DNA of 64,000 bases, from contig OW388289.1 in the NCBI GenBank assembly GCA_936450465.1, positions 66,214,420 through 66,278,419 on the forward strand, in the 5' to 3' direction. Origin of the DNA: Gibbula magus. Lineage: Eukaryota > Mollusca > Gastropoda > Trochida > Trochidae. The notes below the pieces were generated by a model. That model saw only the letters and a program-made list of their open reading frames with translations, ran no database searches and was not told the origin of the DNA. Position numbers and translations under genes: made by a program. Positions 36,149-46,274 of this stretch are shown here, piece after piece; position 1 is the first letter of the stretch, and each line of letters opens with the position of its first letter.

Positions 36149-36437
36149 TGAGGTGAGTTGGGGTTTAACGCCGCTTTCAAGAGTATTTCACTTATATCGT
36201 GGCTGCTAGTAATATTATGGCCCGCAACGCCATGTGGCTATGATTTGCGGTATCGGTTGGAACTAGCGAACCATGGGTGGTGGTACTACGCTGAATTACA
36301 GCATTGCACCTAAACCTTACTGCGTGTAGAACAGTTCCATACTGCAGACAAAGTTGCCGTGCCCCTGGCGGGATTCGAACCCCGGACCTCTTGATTCGAA
36401 GCCGAACGCGATAACCACTGCGCTACCCCGCCCCCTG
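36149..36437 (-). mobile_element. tRNA-derived SINE (family 2), near full length
   Basis: On the minus strand a tRNA-like head begins GGGGCGGGGTAGCGCAGTGG near 36436. The A-box is TAGCGCAGTGG and the B-box GGTTCGAATCCC. The loop CTTCGAA, where an anticodon would be, would read TCG (Arg-type), but the anticodon and T stems have mismatches, so it is not a functional tRNA. The body follows, and the conserved end reads, on the plus strand, GGGTTTAACGCCGCTTTCAA then GAGTATTTCACTTATATCG. The tail is a (CACCT)n run at about 36149-36163. Bodies of this sort are widespread in molluscan SINEs. Fragments of the same family lie at 8405, 51490 and 61515. Confidence 0.8.
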
Positions 36438-36439
36438 GT

Positions 36440-36740
36440 GCAACAGTTCTCAAATTATTACACCTGTTTACTCGTCAAACTTGAGTGGGGAAAATGGTGT
36501 CTCCGAAATACATCGACAAAAATCGAGGAAAAAGCTGATATTTCATGCAAAACGAAAAAACGTGAAGAGAGTTTTCTCCTATCACTTTACATACCTAATA
36601 CATACAACCGTAATTACCGTAACAACTTTATTAAACTTTATTAAACTTTATTTACAACTTTATGGTAAACACAAGACAATCACCGACGGGTTATGCAATC
36701 TTGGAGGAAGTTACCTACATTTCCAACTGCAGACACGAAC
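36440..36740. other. AT-rich spacer with an 11-bp tandem repeat
   Basis: The short tandem string TTATTAAACTT occurs about three times at 36624-36658. Open frames here start inside the SINE (36354) and are shadows of it. Confidence 0.6.
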
Positions 36741-37795
36741 TGAACACGCAAAAAAGTGAGCGTGGCTCACTAATACCCCCGACTGTTCAAGTTGATTGAT
36801 TGATAAGCTATGAAATGTAATTGCTAAGATTAAAGTGTTTGTGAAAAGGGTAGGACAAGTCTCTTCATGTCAAAAAGTTGTTTAAGTAAAAGTAGGAATA
36901 ATTGTAACTTGAAAAGGTAGGGGTAACATGATACACTACTGCCATTACCACTGATTTCAACTATTTTGTTGTAAATTAATCCATCATGATTCATTCGAGT
37001 GACATGAAATAACAGGTACATGGAAGCACATCCCTGTAAGCACAGTGAGGGATATACAGCAGTTTATGGCTGAAAGGAAAGACAATTTAACTTTTTCCAA
37101 AATATAACCGGTGGAAATAGTAAAATCAACAAGAACACAGAAGTAGCGTTTTATGAAAGTTACATGAAAAAGAAAATGATATAGTCAACCAATCGAAGTA
37201 AAAAAAATCAAAACAAATCGCCAAAACTTCAAAAATACACCAAATCGTGTTACATTTTGCACTGCACCGCTCCTAGTGGCGAAGAAGACATGTGCCACAA
37301 TCATTTGTGTCCCCCGCCACAACGCGGAACGGGGGACTATGTATTCAGCGGCGTCCGTCCGTACGCTACACTTCTTGTTAACGCGATATCTCAGGCGGCG
37401 TTGCATCCAAAGTCTTCACATTTGGTGTCAGCCAACATTGGGGGAAGACGCAGACACCAGTCAACTTTGGTGAAATAAAGAAATAAAGTCAAGGTCACAG
37501 CGACACTTTGACCACTTTTCGAACTCCTTTTAACGTGATATCACATGAACCTAAGCACCCAAAGTCCTCAAAGTTGGTGTCAGTCTCATTTTGGGATGAC
37601 GCAGACACCAGTAGATTCTGGTGAGTGACCTTGACTTTATTTTCAAGATGACTGACACTTGACCAAATTACCAAACGCAATGTTAACGGCGGGGGACATT
37701 GCCATGTTAGTGGCAAACACTTGTTCTGTAATCGATCGGACAAACATGGACCGACGGACTCTATTTCTATATACCCCTGACCTTTTTACTGACTG
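36741..37795 (+). mobile_element. Pearl-like element, group 1, with another element nested in its core
   Basis: The 5' end is marked by the hairpin GTGAGC-GTG-GCTCAC (36756-36770) followed by TAATACCCCCGACTGTTC. The 5' segment (GATTGATAAGCTATGAAAT, AAGATTAAAGTGTTTGTG, AAGTCTCTTCATGT) matches the copy at 57400-58237 in reverse. The common AAAATATAACCGGTGGAAA block starts at about 37101. The core is then broken at about 37305 by a second element (37309-37726) and resumes with ATCGATCGGACAAA, a degraded ACGG tract near 37750-37760 and a worn 3' end, TATACCCCTGACC. The 3' hairpin has decayed. Confidence 0.75.
37309..37726 (-). mobile_element. Nested pearl-like element, group 2, apparently full length (about 418 bp)
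   Basis: It reads from right to left. The 5' hairpin is TTGCCA/TGGCAA (37699-37716) followed by the end motif GTCCCCCGCCG (inverted at 37687-37697). Two core units of about 151 bp are marked by CGCAGACACCAGT at 37449 and 37600. The ACGG microsatellite is seen as GTCCGTCCGT at 37353-37362. The 3' hairpin is GTCCCCCG / CGGGGGAC (37309-37316 with 37330-37337). The matching end motif GTCCCCCGCC at both termini and the intact hairpins suggest it inserted more recently than its host element. Confidence 0.8.
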
Positions 37796-37799
37796 ACCT

Positions 37800-38685
37800 G
37801 TAATATTCCTACTTCAGATCCTACAGATCATCTGTTTAGCGATCATGGCTTGAGCAGCTGTTCTGTTCTCTCTCTTAGTAGTAGTTGGAATGATGTAAGT
37901 TCCATATGCATTCTTGTCCGAGATGGTTACCAATAAAGTGTTTGGTTTCCACCGTGGAAATCCACAAGCGACTTGCTTGTTTTCGCCATGGTTGTGAACA
38001 ATGGAGGTAACTCGCGTATGACTCTCCCAACTTAACGAGCTGATACTTATTCTATGGACAAATATGAATGTGCATTATGTGATAGAGGACAGCATGATAA
38101 TGACACAGATAATGATTAGACAGCACAGTGATATCGAAAGTTGTCCTACTGTTAGATAAACACCTAGGGATAGACACCTAGAACATCAAATTTTTGTGAA
38201 TAGTCCTTGACTTGCGGTCATTTGGAGGTTTCGGCAGCCATATTGGTTTTTTGTGTTATGATATAAATTTGTTCTTGCCCCCTAAACGCTAGGGATAGAC
38301 ACCAAATCATCACATACAGGTTGATGGTTACAGAGTTATTATCAGTAAGATGTTTCAACGGCGTTCTTGGACGCCATCTTGAAACAAAAATAGTATATAA
38401 AAATAGTATGTTATGAAGTAAACAAAACACTACCAGAATCAGTGGTGAAATCTTTTGTAGCAATTTGTTGGGGGTTTAACCGCATTTTGACCTGACGAAT
38501 AGGTTTGTAACATATCTTGAGGCTCTTCCACCTGGACGAGAGACAAAGTTGTTTAAAACCTAGAGGGAACGTTACCGCGTAACATTGCTTTGTATTTAGT
38601 AGTTTCATTATGGGTCGGTACAGAAAGGTCTGAGTTATTTTGACCTTTTACGGGTCATAATAGAAACGAGATTGTTACGCAATGT
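37800..38685. other. Unidentified sequence with a short internal repeat
   Basis: CCTAGGGATAGACACC(T/A) occurs at about 38163 and GCTAGGGATAGACACCAAAT at 38289, each followed by a passage with GCCATNTTG (38236 and 38373). This suggests two worn tandem units of about 125-135 bp. There is no gene. The open frames at 38218-38463 and 38411-38608 overlap and have no motif. Confidence 0.45.
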
Positions 38686-38689
38686 TCTA

Positions 38690-39050
38690 TGCGTCTACGA
38701 CATCTGACCTCGGCTGAAATAGCATGTCTCCTTTTCCTCTTTTATAAATTTGTATTTTATTAAATTATTTCATTAAAGAGAATCCGAGACTGCTGGTATC
38801 ATGGAAAATTAGATTAGATTTAAAAAAGAGTTTTCAAACAAGTCCAGTGATTGACGGGTTGAAAGCGTAAAATCAATTACCTTTATTCTATTTGTCCTAA
38901 TGGAGCTGAAAGTAAATTTAAAAGGGATTTCAAACAGTCAAATCAACTTTTAGTTCATGTATCCTCAGAATCGGTCACTTTAAAAACTCCAGGCGAATGA
39001 AACCCATAGCAACTCAGGAATCGTTACACCACAAATTAGATTATTGACTC
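38690..39050 (+). repeat. Duplicated block, partner of 46275-46585
   Basis: The ordered matches are CATCTGACCTC(G/A)GCT, TTTTAT..A(A)ATT, AGTCCAGTGATTGACGGGTT with AGTCCAGTTATCGAAGCAT, AAAATCAATTACCTTTATTC with AAAGTCAATTTCCTTTAATT, and TCAAATCAACTTTTAGTTC with TAAATCGACTTTTAATGTA. The pair is in the same orientation about 7.6 kb apart and clearly older than the 33594/42088 pair. Confidence 0.65.
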
Positions 39051-39100
39051 AGAACATTAATTTGTAGCAGCTTTGTTTCAACCTTGAACCGTTATCATAT

Positions 39101-39645
39101 TAGCTCATCAGGCCTGAAAGGCCCGATGGGGTTATGGCATGGCGTCCGGCGTCCGTTTATCCGTCCGTAAACTTTTCGCTTTTTCGACTTCTTCTCCAGA
39201 ACCAATAACTCTAGAGAGCTGAAATTTTATGTGTAGACTCCTTGGCCAATGGGATTCTAAATTGTAAAAGTGGTGACCCTGTGACCTCAAATAAATGACC
39301 TAAAAACCTATTTTCATCTTCTTCTCCAGAACAAAAAGACCTATAAGGCTGTAATATTGTGTGTAGACTCTTTAGCCAATTGGGATTCTAAATTGTAGAT
39401 TTGGTGACCCTGGGGCCCCAAATTAGGGCCTCACAGGCCATGACCTAAAACCTATTTTCATACTTTTCTCCAGAACAAAAATAGCTAGAAGGCTGTTATA
39501 TTGCACAATAGTACATCCTTCTAGGTCTTTTTGGAGAAGACCTAGAAGGTCTCAAGGGCCATGACCTAAACATCTATTTCAGTCTTCATTGTTAAACAAT
39601 ATAAACCCTGATGAGCTACAAAGCCCATGGCTCTATTTTTATAAA
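39101..39645 (-). mobile_element. Pearl-like element, group 3, full length (about 545 bp)
   Basis: Read on the minus strand, the 5' end near 39645 carries GAGCCATGGGCTTTGTAGCTC (39613-39633), which can form a hairpin, then CATCAGGG. Three core units of about 130-143 bp follow, marked on the plus strand by TTCTCCAGAAC at about 39193, 39324 and 39465. Then come an ACGG-type tract (GTCCGGCGTCCGTTTATCCG at 39143-39162) and a 3' hairpin ATC(G/A)GGCCT-TTC-AGGCC(C)GAT (39108-39127). AGCTCATCAGG (39102-39112) and CCTGATGAGCT (39608-39618) are perfect inverted copies at the two ends. Confidence 0.8.
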
Positions 39646-39925
39646 AAGAATATAGGGACGTTTTAACCAAATACATTATTACATATTACATGGAGCAATG
39701 ATACACTTGTAATCATTTCTTTTATACAACACTGAAATCGACGTAATTAAGTTTTACTCTTATATTTGTGGTTAACTTCTATATACGCAAGTTTGCATAA
39801 CACATTTTAACATAATTATGTACAGGGAACTACACAACATGGGTGAAACCAATACTTTCATAACACATTTGACGGAGATATGTTGCATCCCTATGTCTAC
39901 AATGTGATGCAAGTGAAATTATTAT

Positions 39926-40686
39926 AGAACAAGAGAATTAGTGAGCACAGCTCACTCATTTACCCCGCTTTTAACATTGGTTAAAGAATGTTTTTCAAAA
40001 TAGCGAAATGACATCAATGTTTAGTATTTTGTATGAACATACCCCAGACGTATTTTGAAAGCAGAGTATATGTATGTCTTCTTAGTAAGTATGTCTTCAT
40101 AGATACACTTGTAAGAGTGCTTTGGAAATTAACGTCGAACAAATTTGAAAATATTCAAATGAGGATATGAAATATACAAATATGCAAATGAAGGTATGAA
40201 ATATACAAATGACGGATGTACACATCAGTGGTTGAGTAATCAAGTTTTGTAACATTTGAACAATTAGCATCTGGCTTATGAGTGGGACTGAAAAGTGTGA
40301 AAATCGAAGGCGAAAAATGGAAAAACATTGCATAAATTATGCAAATGTGGGTATGAAACATACAAAAGGCAGATGGTCACGTCACAGTGTTTATATTGTT
40401 TTGTAGTTTTGTAGTTTTGTATCATTTGAACAATTATTGTTATGAGTGAAACAGAAGTGTGAATGGTCGAAAACGGAGAAAATTTGCTTAAGTTATGCAA
40501 ATGAGGGTATGAAACATTTTAAAGACAGATGTACACATGGTGATTGTACATATCAAGTTCAAAATCAAAATATGAACAAGTGCTTTCAGAATAATGAGCG
40601 GAACAACAACCGGACGGACGGACGGACGGATGGACGGACACGCTGATCGCTATGTACCCCGACTACTTCGTAGCGGGGGTATAATC
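39926..40686 (+). mobile_element. Pearl-like element, group 5, full length (about 760 bp)
   Basis: The 5' end is AGAACAAGAGAATTA, the hairpin GTGAGC-ACA-GCTCAC (39941-39955), then TCATTTACCCCGCT. There are three core units of about 165-180 bp, each with TATGCAAATG(A/T)(A/G)GGTATGAAA(C/T)AT, at about 40183, 40337 and 40496. An ACGG microsatellite lies at 40611-40640 and a 3' hairpin ACCCCGACTAC-TTC-GTAGCGGGGGT at 40656-40680, ending ATAATCATT. The end motif TACCCCGCT is shared, inverted, by both termini. The open frames at 40097-40646 are repeat translations. Confidence 0.82.
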
Positions 40687-40689
40687 ATT

Positions 40690-42085
40690 GGTAATCAGAC
40701 AGTAGATGTTATCAAAATGTAATACATAACTTTGGTTCAATTGATCAATTTCACTTTTATAATCCCCGATTTAAGATTTAAGATATGATATATTTTAAAA
40801 TATGTCATTATACATATAGGAGTAGTTTGTGATTGATAGTTATTTATATTGTTCTTAAATTATTTGCGAAACTCGGAAAGAAGTGCCCAAATACATGTAT
40901 ACAATGTTTTGTTTTACAAAAGTTGGGTTCTATTGCATTTGGCAGTCCGAGTTGAACTTTTCCAGTAATTAGATTAACACGGTAGCCCGAAGGATTTCTT
41001 GTTTGATAAATCTTTCATACTACTGTAAATAATGTTCAGTTCAGATAAGCCAACTTATAGTTTCATTAATGTCATTCGACAGATAAATGAAAGGGCTTCA
41101 AAACTTGTGCCCTATCCGTTTCACTTATGCGAATAAAATATGTTTAAAACAAACTCCAGTCATGATTGACAGATACATCCATGTGCGTCAAAGCCTTCTT
41201 TATAATAATAAGTTGTATTTTAGACAACCTCTTTCACAGACATCCAGATAATTATTGAAAACAACAATTTGTTTGTCAAACTCATTATAAATACATAAAT
41301 TGATTTCTTGTTTATAGAAAACTAAATGGGAACTATTTTGTTACTTAGTTTATCCAAAACTGATGTTAAAGTAATGTGACATAATATGACCCTTTAAATG
41401 TTACCAGATAAAATGTGTATATGTAATATATGTAATAATATCACACGAGAAGTTAAGGTTAAACCTAAGTTCGTTTTTATCTTAGCGGTATTTTGAGCAG
41501 GGTCAATGAATTAATCGAAGGGTGATATACGTTTACAACCCAATACGAAAAGAAAAAGTACATCGGACATAAAATACATTAACATTCACATGTATAACTT
41601 CTTATGTTCACAAACATTAATACGTGTCTGCTTCAAGAATCATATATCTAAGGTCATAAATGTATTGCTGATTGCTCAGTGAATTCTCTACTGGTACAGT
41701 CTTAATGCAATCCCACAAGATACTTGAAATGCATCGATCAACTATAACCAAGGCCTCCAGATTCCATGGTTACCATTCTTCTCTGGAGCACCTCCCTGGT
41801 GTTATTGTAATAAAGTTGATCATCGAGAAAATTGAAACGATATTCACCAAAGTTGTTTGGCCCTGAATTCAGTATGAAATAATCACAAATAACACGATTG
41901 ATAGATAGTATGACATGATTAAGAAAAAATGTCATCAATGTATTGACATGGTGTAAATTAATAAGTGACTACCAGTTTGGTGTCAGAATAATTGTAAGGA
42001 ATCTGTCAATGGTCATTGAGAAATAAAGTGGACACTATTTGAATGTATTTTATGAAAAGACAGCGTCAATGTACTACATGTATAT
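40690..42085. other. AT-rich DNA, nothing certain
   Basis: No gene. ATGATTGACAGATACATCCA at about 41163 loosely resembles the inverted-repeat block at 47257-47298. The open frame 41672-41866 has no recognisable motif. Confidence 0.45.
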
Positions 42086-42087
42086 CA

Positions 42088-42300
42088 GATGTTCTCTGTA
42101 TTCAATTCAGACGAGGTCCTCAAAACAAGGTGAATTGGTTATCCAGAGAGCAAGATTCAAATTTCTGTTGTCACTTCCAATATCGTGCACGTTGATAGAG
42201 GTGACGTGACCAGCAATGGAAGATGTTCATTATGTTCTGATAGGATCAACTGAAAAATATCTTGAGAGAATAATAAACAGATATTAGGAGATTCCATTGA
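42088..42300 (+). repeat. Duplicated block, partner of 33594-33815
   Basis: See the partner entry. Here the block ends with GATAGGATCAACTGAAAAATA where the other copy has GAAAGGATCAGCTCAAATATA, and both then share GAGAGA/GAGAGT and an AGACATTA(C)GAGAT-like phrase. Confidence 0.8.
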
Positions 42301-42304
42301 TTAT

Positions 42305-42944
42305 CACATCCATTTTCCCATATGGAATATTGAGTGAATATTCTTCAGAATAATACCGCCCTTTTGGACAGGCTTAATTATCACAAACATTTCCTGATTC
42401 CCTCAATCCACTTATATACCTACGTTAAGCATTTCTGTTTGAATATCATTGGTTTTGACAAATGTTTTGTAACATCATATATGAACATGTACCTAAAAGA
42501 TGAAAGATTTTCCGCAAATAAACTTTTATATTGTGACGTGCAAACGGTTAAATAATCTTTTAGATTATTGATTAAATATGACACATAGTATTAAGACAAT
42601 GGGTCGAATCAATTTGTTTTAATGCAAAATAATGTAAAATAAAAGTTAAAAAAATACTTACGAATATATTTATATTATGTAAGCTCATGCAAAAAAAGAA
42701 ACATATAATGACATTTTTTCTAGGATTAACCATGATTACGCTTGCTCCGTTCAATGAAGAAAAAAGAGATCAGGTGGAAATGTGCTAAGGGTTATTCAGC
42801 TAAAACGTCCAGTAAATCTGATTGTCACATTCGTCTAGTGGAAATATTCATACTTGTATCCGTGATTCTGCATTTAGTCTTCTGCTATGTCTTGACGCAA
42901 GTTATGCCATGCTTGACACGTGTATAGCAATAAAGCTTCGTAAG
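42305..42944. other. AT-rich DNA, nothing recognised
   Basis: Only chance-length open frames. Confidence 0.5.
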
Positions 42945-42948
42945 CTGA

Positions 42949-43085
42949 GTTTACATGACACCTATTTGCTCCAAGGGGTAAAATACCCCCGGGGGCTAAT
43001 TTACCCACAGGGGCAAAGGGCAAATCAATTTGCGTTTACATTGGTTTTAAGACATGGGGGTAAATACTGTAGTTTTCATCATTAT
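42949..43085. repeat. GTTTACATG-bounded GGGG/CCCC palindromic module, copy 1
   Basis: It starts GAGTTTACATGACACCTATTTGCTCC and contains AAGGGGTAAAATACCCCC, GGGGGCTAATTTACCC and GGGGCAAAGGGCAAAT, all short self-complementary strings built from TTTGCCCC/GGGGCAAA and GGGGTA/TACCCC. It ends near GCGTTTACATTGG and GGGGGTAAATA. It is strongly G/C-rich against an AT-rich background and is related to 44631-44850. Confidence 0.65.
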
Positions 43086-43278
43086 TAAACCTTTCTTAAC
43101 ACTGAATAGTACCTTGTGCTATCATTCCACCAAGAATTACCATGACAACACTCCTTTGGTAGCATGGTCACCTCTACAAAGCAGCTAAGAGTGCTGGTGT
43201 AATCTTGCAAATTATTTCTTAAGGACTAAAATTTGATTTTCGGAAAAAAGCTCATTTTCTGAAAATAGTGGTCAGATT

Positions 43279-43470
43279 TAAGCTCATCAGGCCAGACAAC
43301 CCAACGTAATTATGACACAACATTGCATGACATCCGGTGTCCGTCCGTAAAACATATGCATTATCAACTTCTTCACAAAAACAAATAGCTTCAAAGTGCT
43401 AAAACCTTAAGGTAAAACATGTGCATTTGGTTACTATATTGCCACAAAGAAAGATATCAGTTTATAAGAC
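43279..43470 (-). mobile_element. Pearl-like element, group 3, 3' end only
   Basis: AGCTCATCAGGCCAGACAAC at 43281 and the (GTCC) tract GGTGTCCGTCCGTAAAAC at 43337-43354 match the 3' end of the element at 39101 (same minus orientation). CAACTTCTTCACAAAAACAA at 43365-43384 begins a core unit (TTCTTCTCCAGAAC in the fuller copy). The rest of the core and the 5' end are lost or too diverged. Confidence 0.65.
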
Positions 43471-43500
43471 TTGCTTCTTTGAAATCTGCTCTTCACTAAC

Positions 43501-43504
<4 letters not shown>

Positions 43505-43532
<28 letters not shown>
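43505..43532. repeat. AC dinucleotide microsatellite
   Basis: (AC)n of about 14 uninterrupted units. Confidence 0.95.
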
Positions 43533-43534
<2 letters not shown>

Positions 43535-43536
<2 letters not shown>

Positions 43537-43975
43537 ACACATACACATGTATGTGATAAACAACTGATGTTTCATTTCGGCCTACAACTTGAGATATCTG
43601 CATATCCTATGAGGTTGTTTATTCAAAGTAATAGAGTACTGTGACCAATAAACGTACTGCAAATTATAGGAATCTATTTCCCGTTACAAACTCTCAAATT
43701 TCAGATATGTATTACAGTTCAATGATATAAAAGTTGATAGTTTACTACAAATATACAGGTTTCGACAAAGTACAGAACGCATATTTCATGGCCAAGAGCT
43801 TACAAACTGCCACAGCTCATCAGCGAAATAATCAAGCTGAATTGCTGCAAACTGAGGGATTACTCGTATTAATATTTTCTTATTCTGCGACAATATATAC
43901 AATAAAAACAAGCTATATATTTGTCAGAAATTATCATTGAATATATTGTAGTGAATATGGAGGATACCTACACAG
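43535..43975. other. AT-rich DNA, nothing recognised
   Basis: The 68-codon open frame at 43734-43940 has no recognisable motif. Confidence 0.5.
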
Positions 43976-43979
43976 GTTT

Positions 43980-44300
43980 ACTCGTACAAAGAGTAGTCTC
44001 CCCTTCCTCCTATTCATTAGCAAAATAATTAAATCTTAAAAGTTATGTATTGAGCATAAACCCTAGCATTCGAAAATGGTACATTTATAATGGAGATGCA
44101 GGATACACAATTTGCTAACGATTGGCCAGGTAGTTTTAGAGTTATATTCCGGAAACAAAAACCTAGCCTTCAAAAAGACAAAGTCCAAATTGTTTCCGAG
44201 GAAACAGAAACAAATTAAATTTGAAATAGCCATACGACACAGCTATATGACATGGGGAGGCTTTACGATTGGTCAAGTAGTTTTAGAGCTATGCTTGGGA
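43980..44300 (+). repeat. Third copy of a block of the 13150/23040 duplication, internally repeated
   Basis: CCCCTTCCTCCTATTCATTAGCAAA (43998 on, read in parts) matches 24655-24672 and 15863-15885. The phrase (A)GTAGTTTTAGAG(T/C)TATG recurs at 44131 and 44276, and at 24841 and (with changes) 16044. The two internal repeats, about 145 bp apart, make the 99-codon open frame at 44112-44411 show TIGQVVLEL twice. That frame is therefore a repeat translation, not evidence of a gene. Confidence 0.6.
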
Positions 44301-44630
44301 GCGATGGGAACGCCTACACTTACGCCAAAGCAGACAGAACCTCGACCAAAAAGAATGTCTCCTAAAGGGTACATAAGTAGAGCACTATCTGCAGCCGGGC
44401 ACCATGAGTAAATTTAGTCTAAGCTATGATTGCGGATTTGAGTCTTGTTTTTCAATTTGTACACGTGAAAATTATCTAAGATAAGAAAAATAGTATCCAA
44501 CAAGGTGCTGGAAATTACAAATGATCTGTCCCATGTGAATAAGTTGTGTCTCGTGTGTATTAGTGCAGGTGCAGAGTTCTGTGATTGTATATTGGAACTT
44601 GATTTGCCCCCTTGAACTTGTGAAAAGAGC

Positions 44631-44850
44631 GTTTTCATGACACGTTTGCCCCAAGGGGTATATATATATACCCCCGAGGGTAACAGATTTGCCCTACCTA
44701 TTTAGGTGGAGTAAATTTTGCCTCAATAATTACAAATATTTACCCCCTGTGTGTACCGTTTACATGACAAAATTTGCCTCCTGGAGGCAAATTTGCCCCT
44801 GGGGGTATTTTGCCGCCGGGGGCAAACGGTGCATGTAAACGGGGCTTTAA
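44631..44850. repeat. GTTTACATG-bounded GGGG/CCCC palindromic module, copy 2 (compound)
   Basis: The right half (44755-44846) is bounded by GTTTACATG and CATGTAAAC, which are perfect inverted ends. Inside is a 23-nt palindrome AATTTGCCTCC-T-GGAGGCAAATT (44771-44793), followed by TTTGCCCCTGGGGGTA and TTGCCGCCGGGGGCAA. The left half (44633-44754) repeats the theme with TTTGCCCCAAGGGGTA and TATACCCCCGAGGGTA. It reads as two nested or adjoining foldback MITEs of one family. The last bases, GGGGCTTTA, close the right end. Confidence 0.7.
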
Positions 44851-44854
44851 GTGA

Positions 44855-45295
44855 TACTAATTTCAGACTATGTAGTCTCCAAAATATGTTCATCAGCAGT
44901 ATAAATTTAGGTTTTAAGTGGTCTTAATTGAGAGATGTTTTATTAATTAGTAGTTTTCATTGAGTGGTTTTCGAAACCTGATATGTTATGACTCAACCTT
45001 TAATTTTATTAAACTAAAAACCAATTTTAATGTTCGTTGTTCGCAGAAATCCAAGAGTAGTGTTTTGTCACAAGCACTATAATCAGGTACAGTCTGGTTA
45101 ATACGATTTTTGTTCAGCTATAAATATGCAGCGGAATGTATGTATCTGTGCATTAGCAGAATGAGTGATGGAAAGTGAATGGTTAAGTAAGCACTGAAAC
45201 CGATTCTCTTGTCTTGTTTGTGCATGGGTCACGATGTGCCTTGTTACTTGATTTCAATAAAGCTGGTGACACATCACTACGGTCTTAAGAATATT
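44855..45295. other. AT-rich DNA, nothing recognised
   Basis: The open frame at 45209-45478 runs into the GTCC microsatellite of the next element (its SVRLSVRPSV translation is the repeat), so it is not a gene. Confidence 0.5.
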
Positions 45296-45297
45296 GT

Positions 45298-45630
45298 TAT
45301 CCCCCGCCACAACAAAATAGAAATAGAAATGAGCTCCGTCCGTCTGTCTGTCCGTCCGTCCGTCTGTGCGTCTGGGCTTTTCCATTCCGGCCTCAAACTC
45401 CGTCTAGACTTAGAACCAAGAAGAGGGAAAACTATATTCCGGCCTCACACTTCAAAACTATTCAATATATTGTGCTGAAACTTTCTACAGGTATCAACCA
45501 AGTAGTCTAGATGTGCCTTTTGCTATATAGAAATTTGAGAATATTTTTTTTTTTTTACGAATGCAAACAGTCTGGACCTAGAAGAAGAGGGAAAACTATA
45601 TTCCGGCCTCAATGCTAGTTTACAGAAGCA
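45298..45630 (-). mobile_element. Pearl-like element, group 2-like 3' end with two core units
   Basis: ATCCCCCGCCACAACA at 45300-45315 matches the 3' end motif of the nested element at 37309. A long (GTCC/GTCT)n tract at 45335-45372 follows, then two core units of about 167 bp marked by AGAGGGAAAACTATATTCCG at 45422 and 45587. The 3' hairpin is lost, because the second arm has been replaced by an A-rich stretch, and no 5' end is visible. A T-run of 14 lies near 45545. Confidence 0.65.
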
Positions 45631-45634
45631 TAGA

Positions 45635-46270
45635 ATTTATCTTATTGTTTGTATCTGAGAAAATCTAAATTAATTGCATGATAGGTTCAACTAAATCAAT
45701 TGATAAGCCTGATTGAAAACTTGGAGACTAAACATCACGTCCCAAAGATGTATGATCAAGGTCAATGAATCTTGGCACGCGCAAAAACATTTATTTCTAG
45801 GACACACTGGAAATCGTTAAACTTAGTTCAATCAGAACTATCACTTATGAGTTATGAGTTATAACAATTTTCAAGAAAGTAAACGTATTATATATTCAAA
45901 ATGCATAAATATATTCAAAATTCCTATATGGCGGAGGATATGGCCGATATGGCTTGTTTTTAATAAAACACTTTGGATGTTCAATAATGTTGATATTATA
46001 ACGTTTCATCTTTAATGTGAAAACTATTAAATATGCGAAAAACGTATTTATTTAATTTTCAACACACAGAAATTATTTTCAAGATATCTAAACAAAATCA
46101 TCATTTTGTAACCGACCCGTACTGTTTGTCCCAAAACAACTGTCAACCCTAAGAAATATCAGAGTATTTAAAAAGGTGTCAATGATTGATTCGAAACGAA
46201 TATATAACGAATTTACTTCATCCTGTATTTCAATTTTAAATGAAAAGAGTATTTCTTATTATATTACGCG
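45635..46270. other. AT-rich DNA, nothing recognised
   Basis: No gene or element identified. Confidence 0.5.
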
Positions 46271-46274
46271 TATC

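Noticed and set aside
36361..36437. Functional tRNA-Arg(TCG) gene on the minus strand
   Set aside because: A- and B-boxes are present, but the T stem and anticodon stem have mismatches, and the unit is fused to a SINE body with a repeated tail.
36354..36644. 96-codon open frame MPCPWRDSNPGPLDSKPNAI... as a protein
   Set aside because: Its first 30 residues are the translation of a tRNA-like SINE head in the wrong sense, a well-known artefact (RDSNPGP). The rest is AT-rich chance sequence.
37185..37478. Overlapping 65-73 codon frames on both strands
   Set aside because: They cross the junction between two nested elements, so they cannot be an ancestral coding sequence.
40097..40646. Overlapping open frames of 66-78 codons on both strands
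   Set aside because: All lie in the core repeats and ACGG microsatellite of a pearl-like element; GRTDGRTDGRT is the microsatellite read as protein.
44112..44411. 99-codon frame with repeated TIGQVVLEL as a gene
   Set aside because: The repeated peptide comes from a repeated DNA phrase (GTAGTTTTAGAGNTATG) that also occurs, out of frame, in the two other duplication copies.
45209..45478. 89-codon frame with SVRLSVRPSV
   Set aside because: The translation of the GTCC/GTCT microsatellite of the element at 45298-45630.
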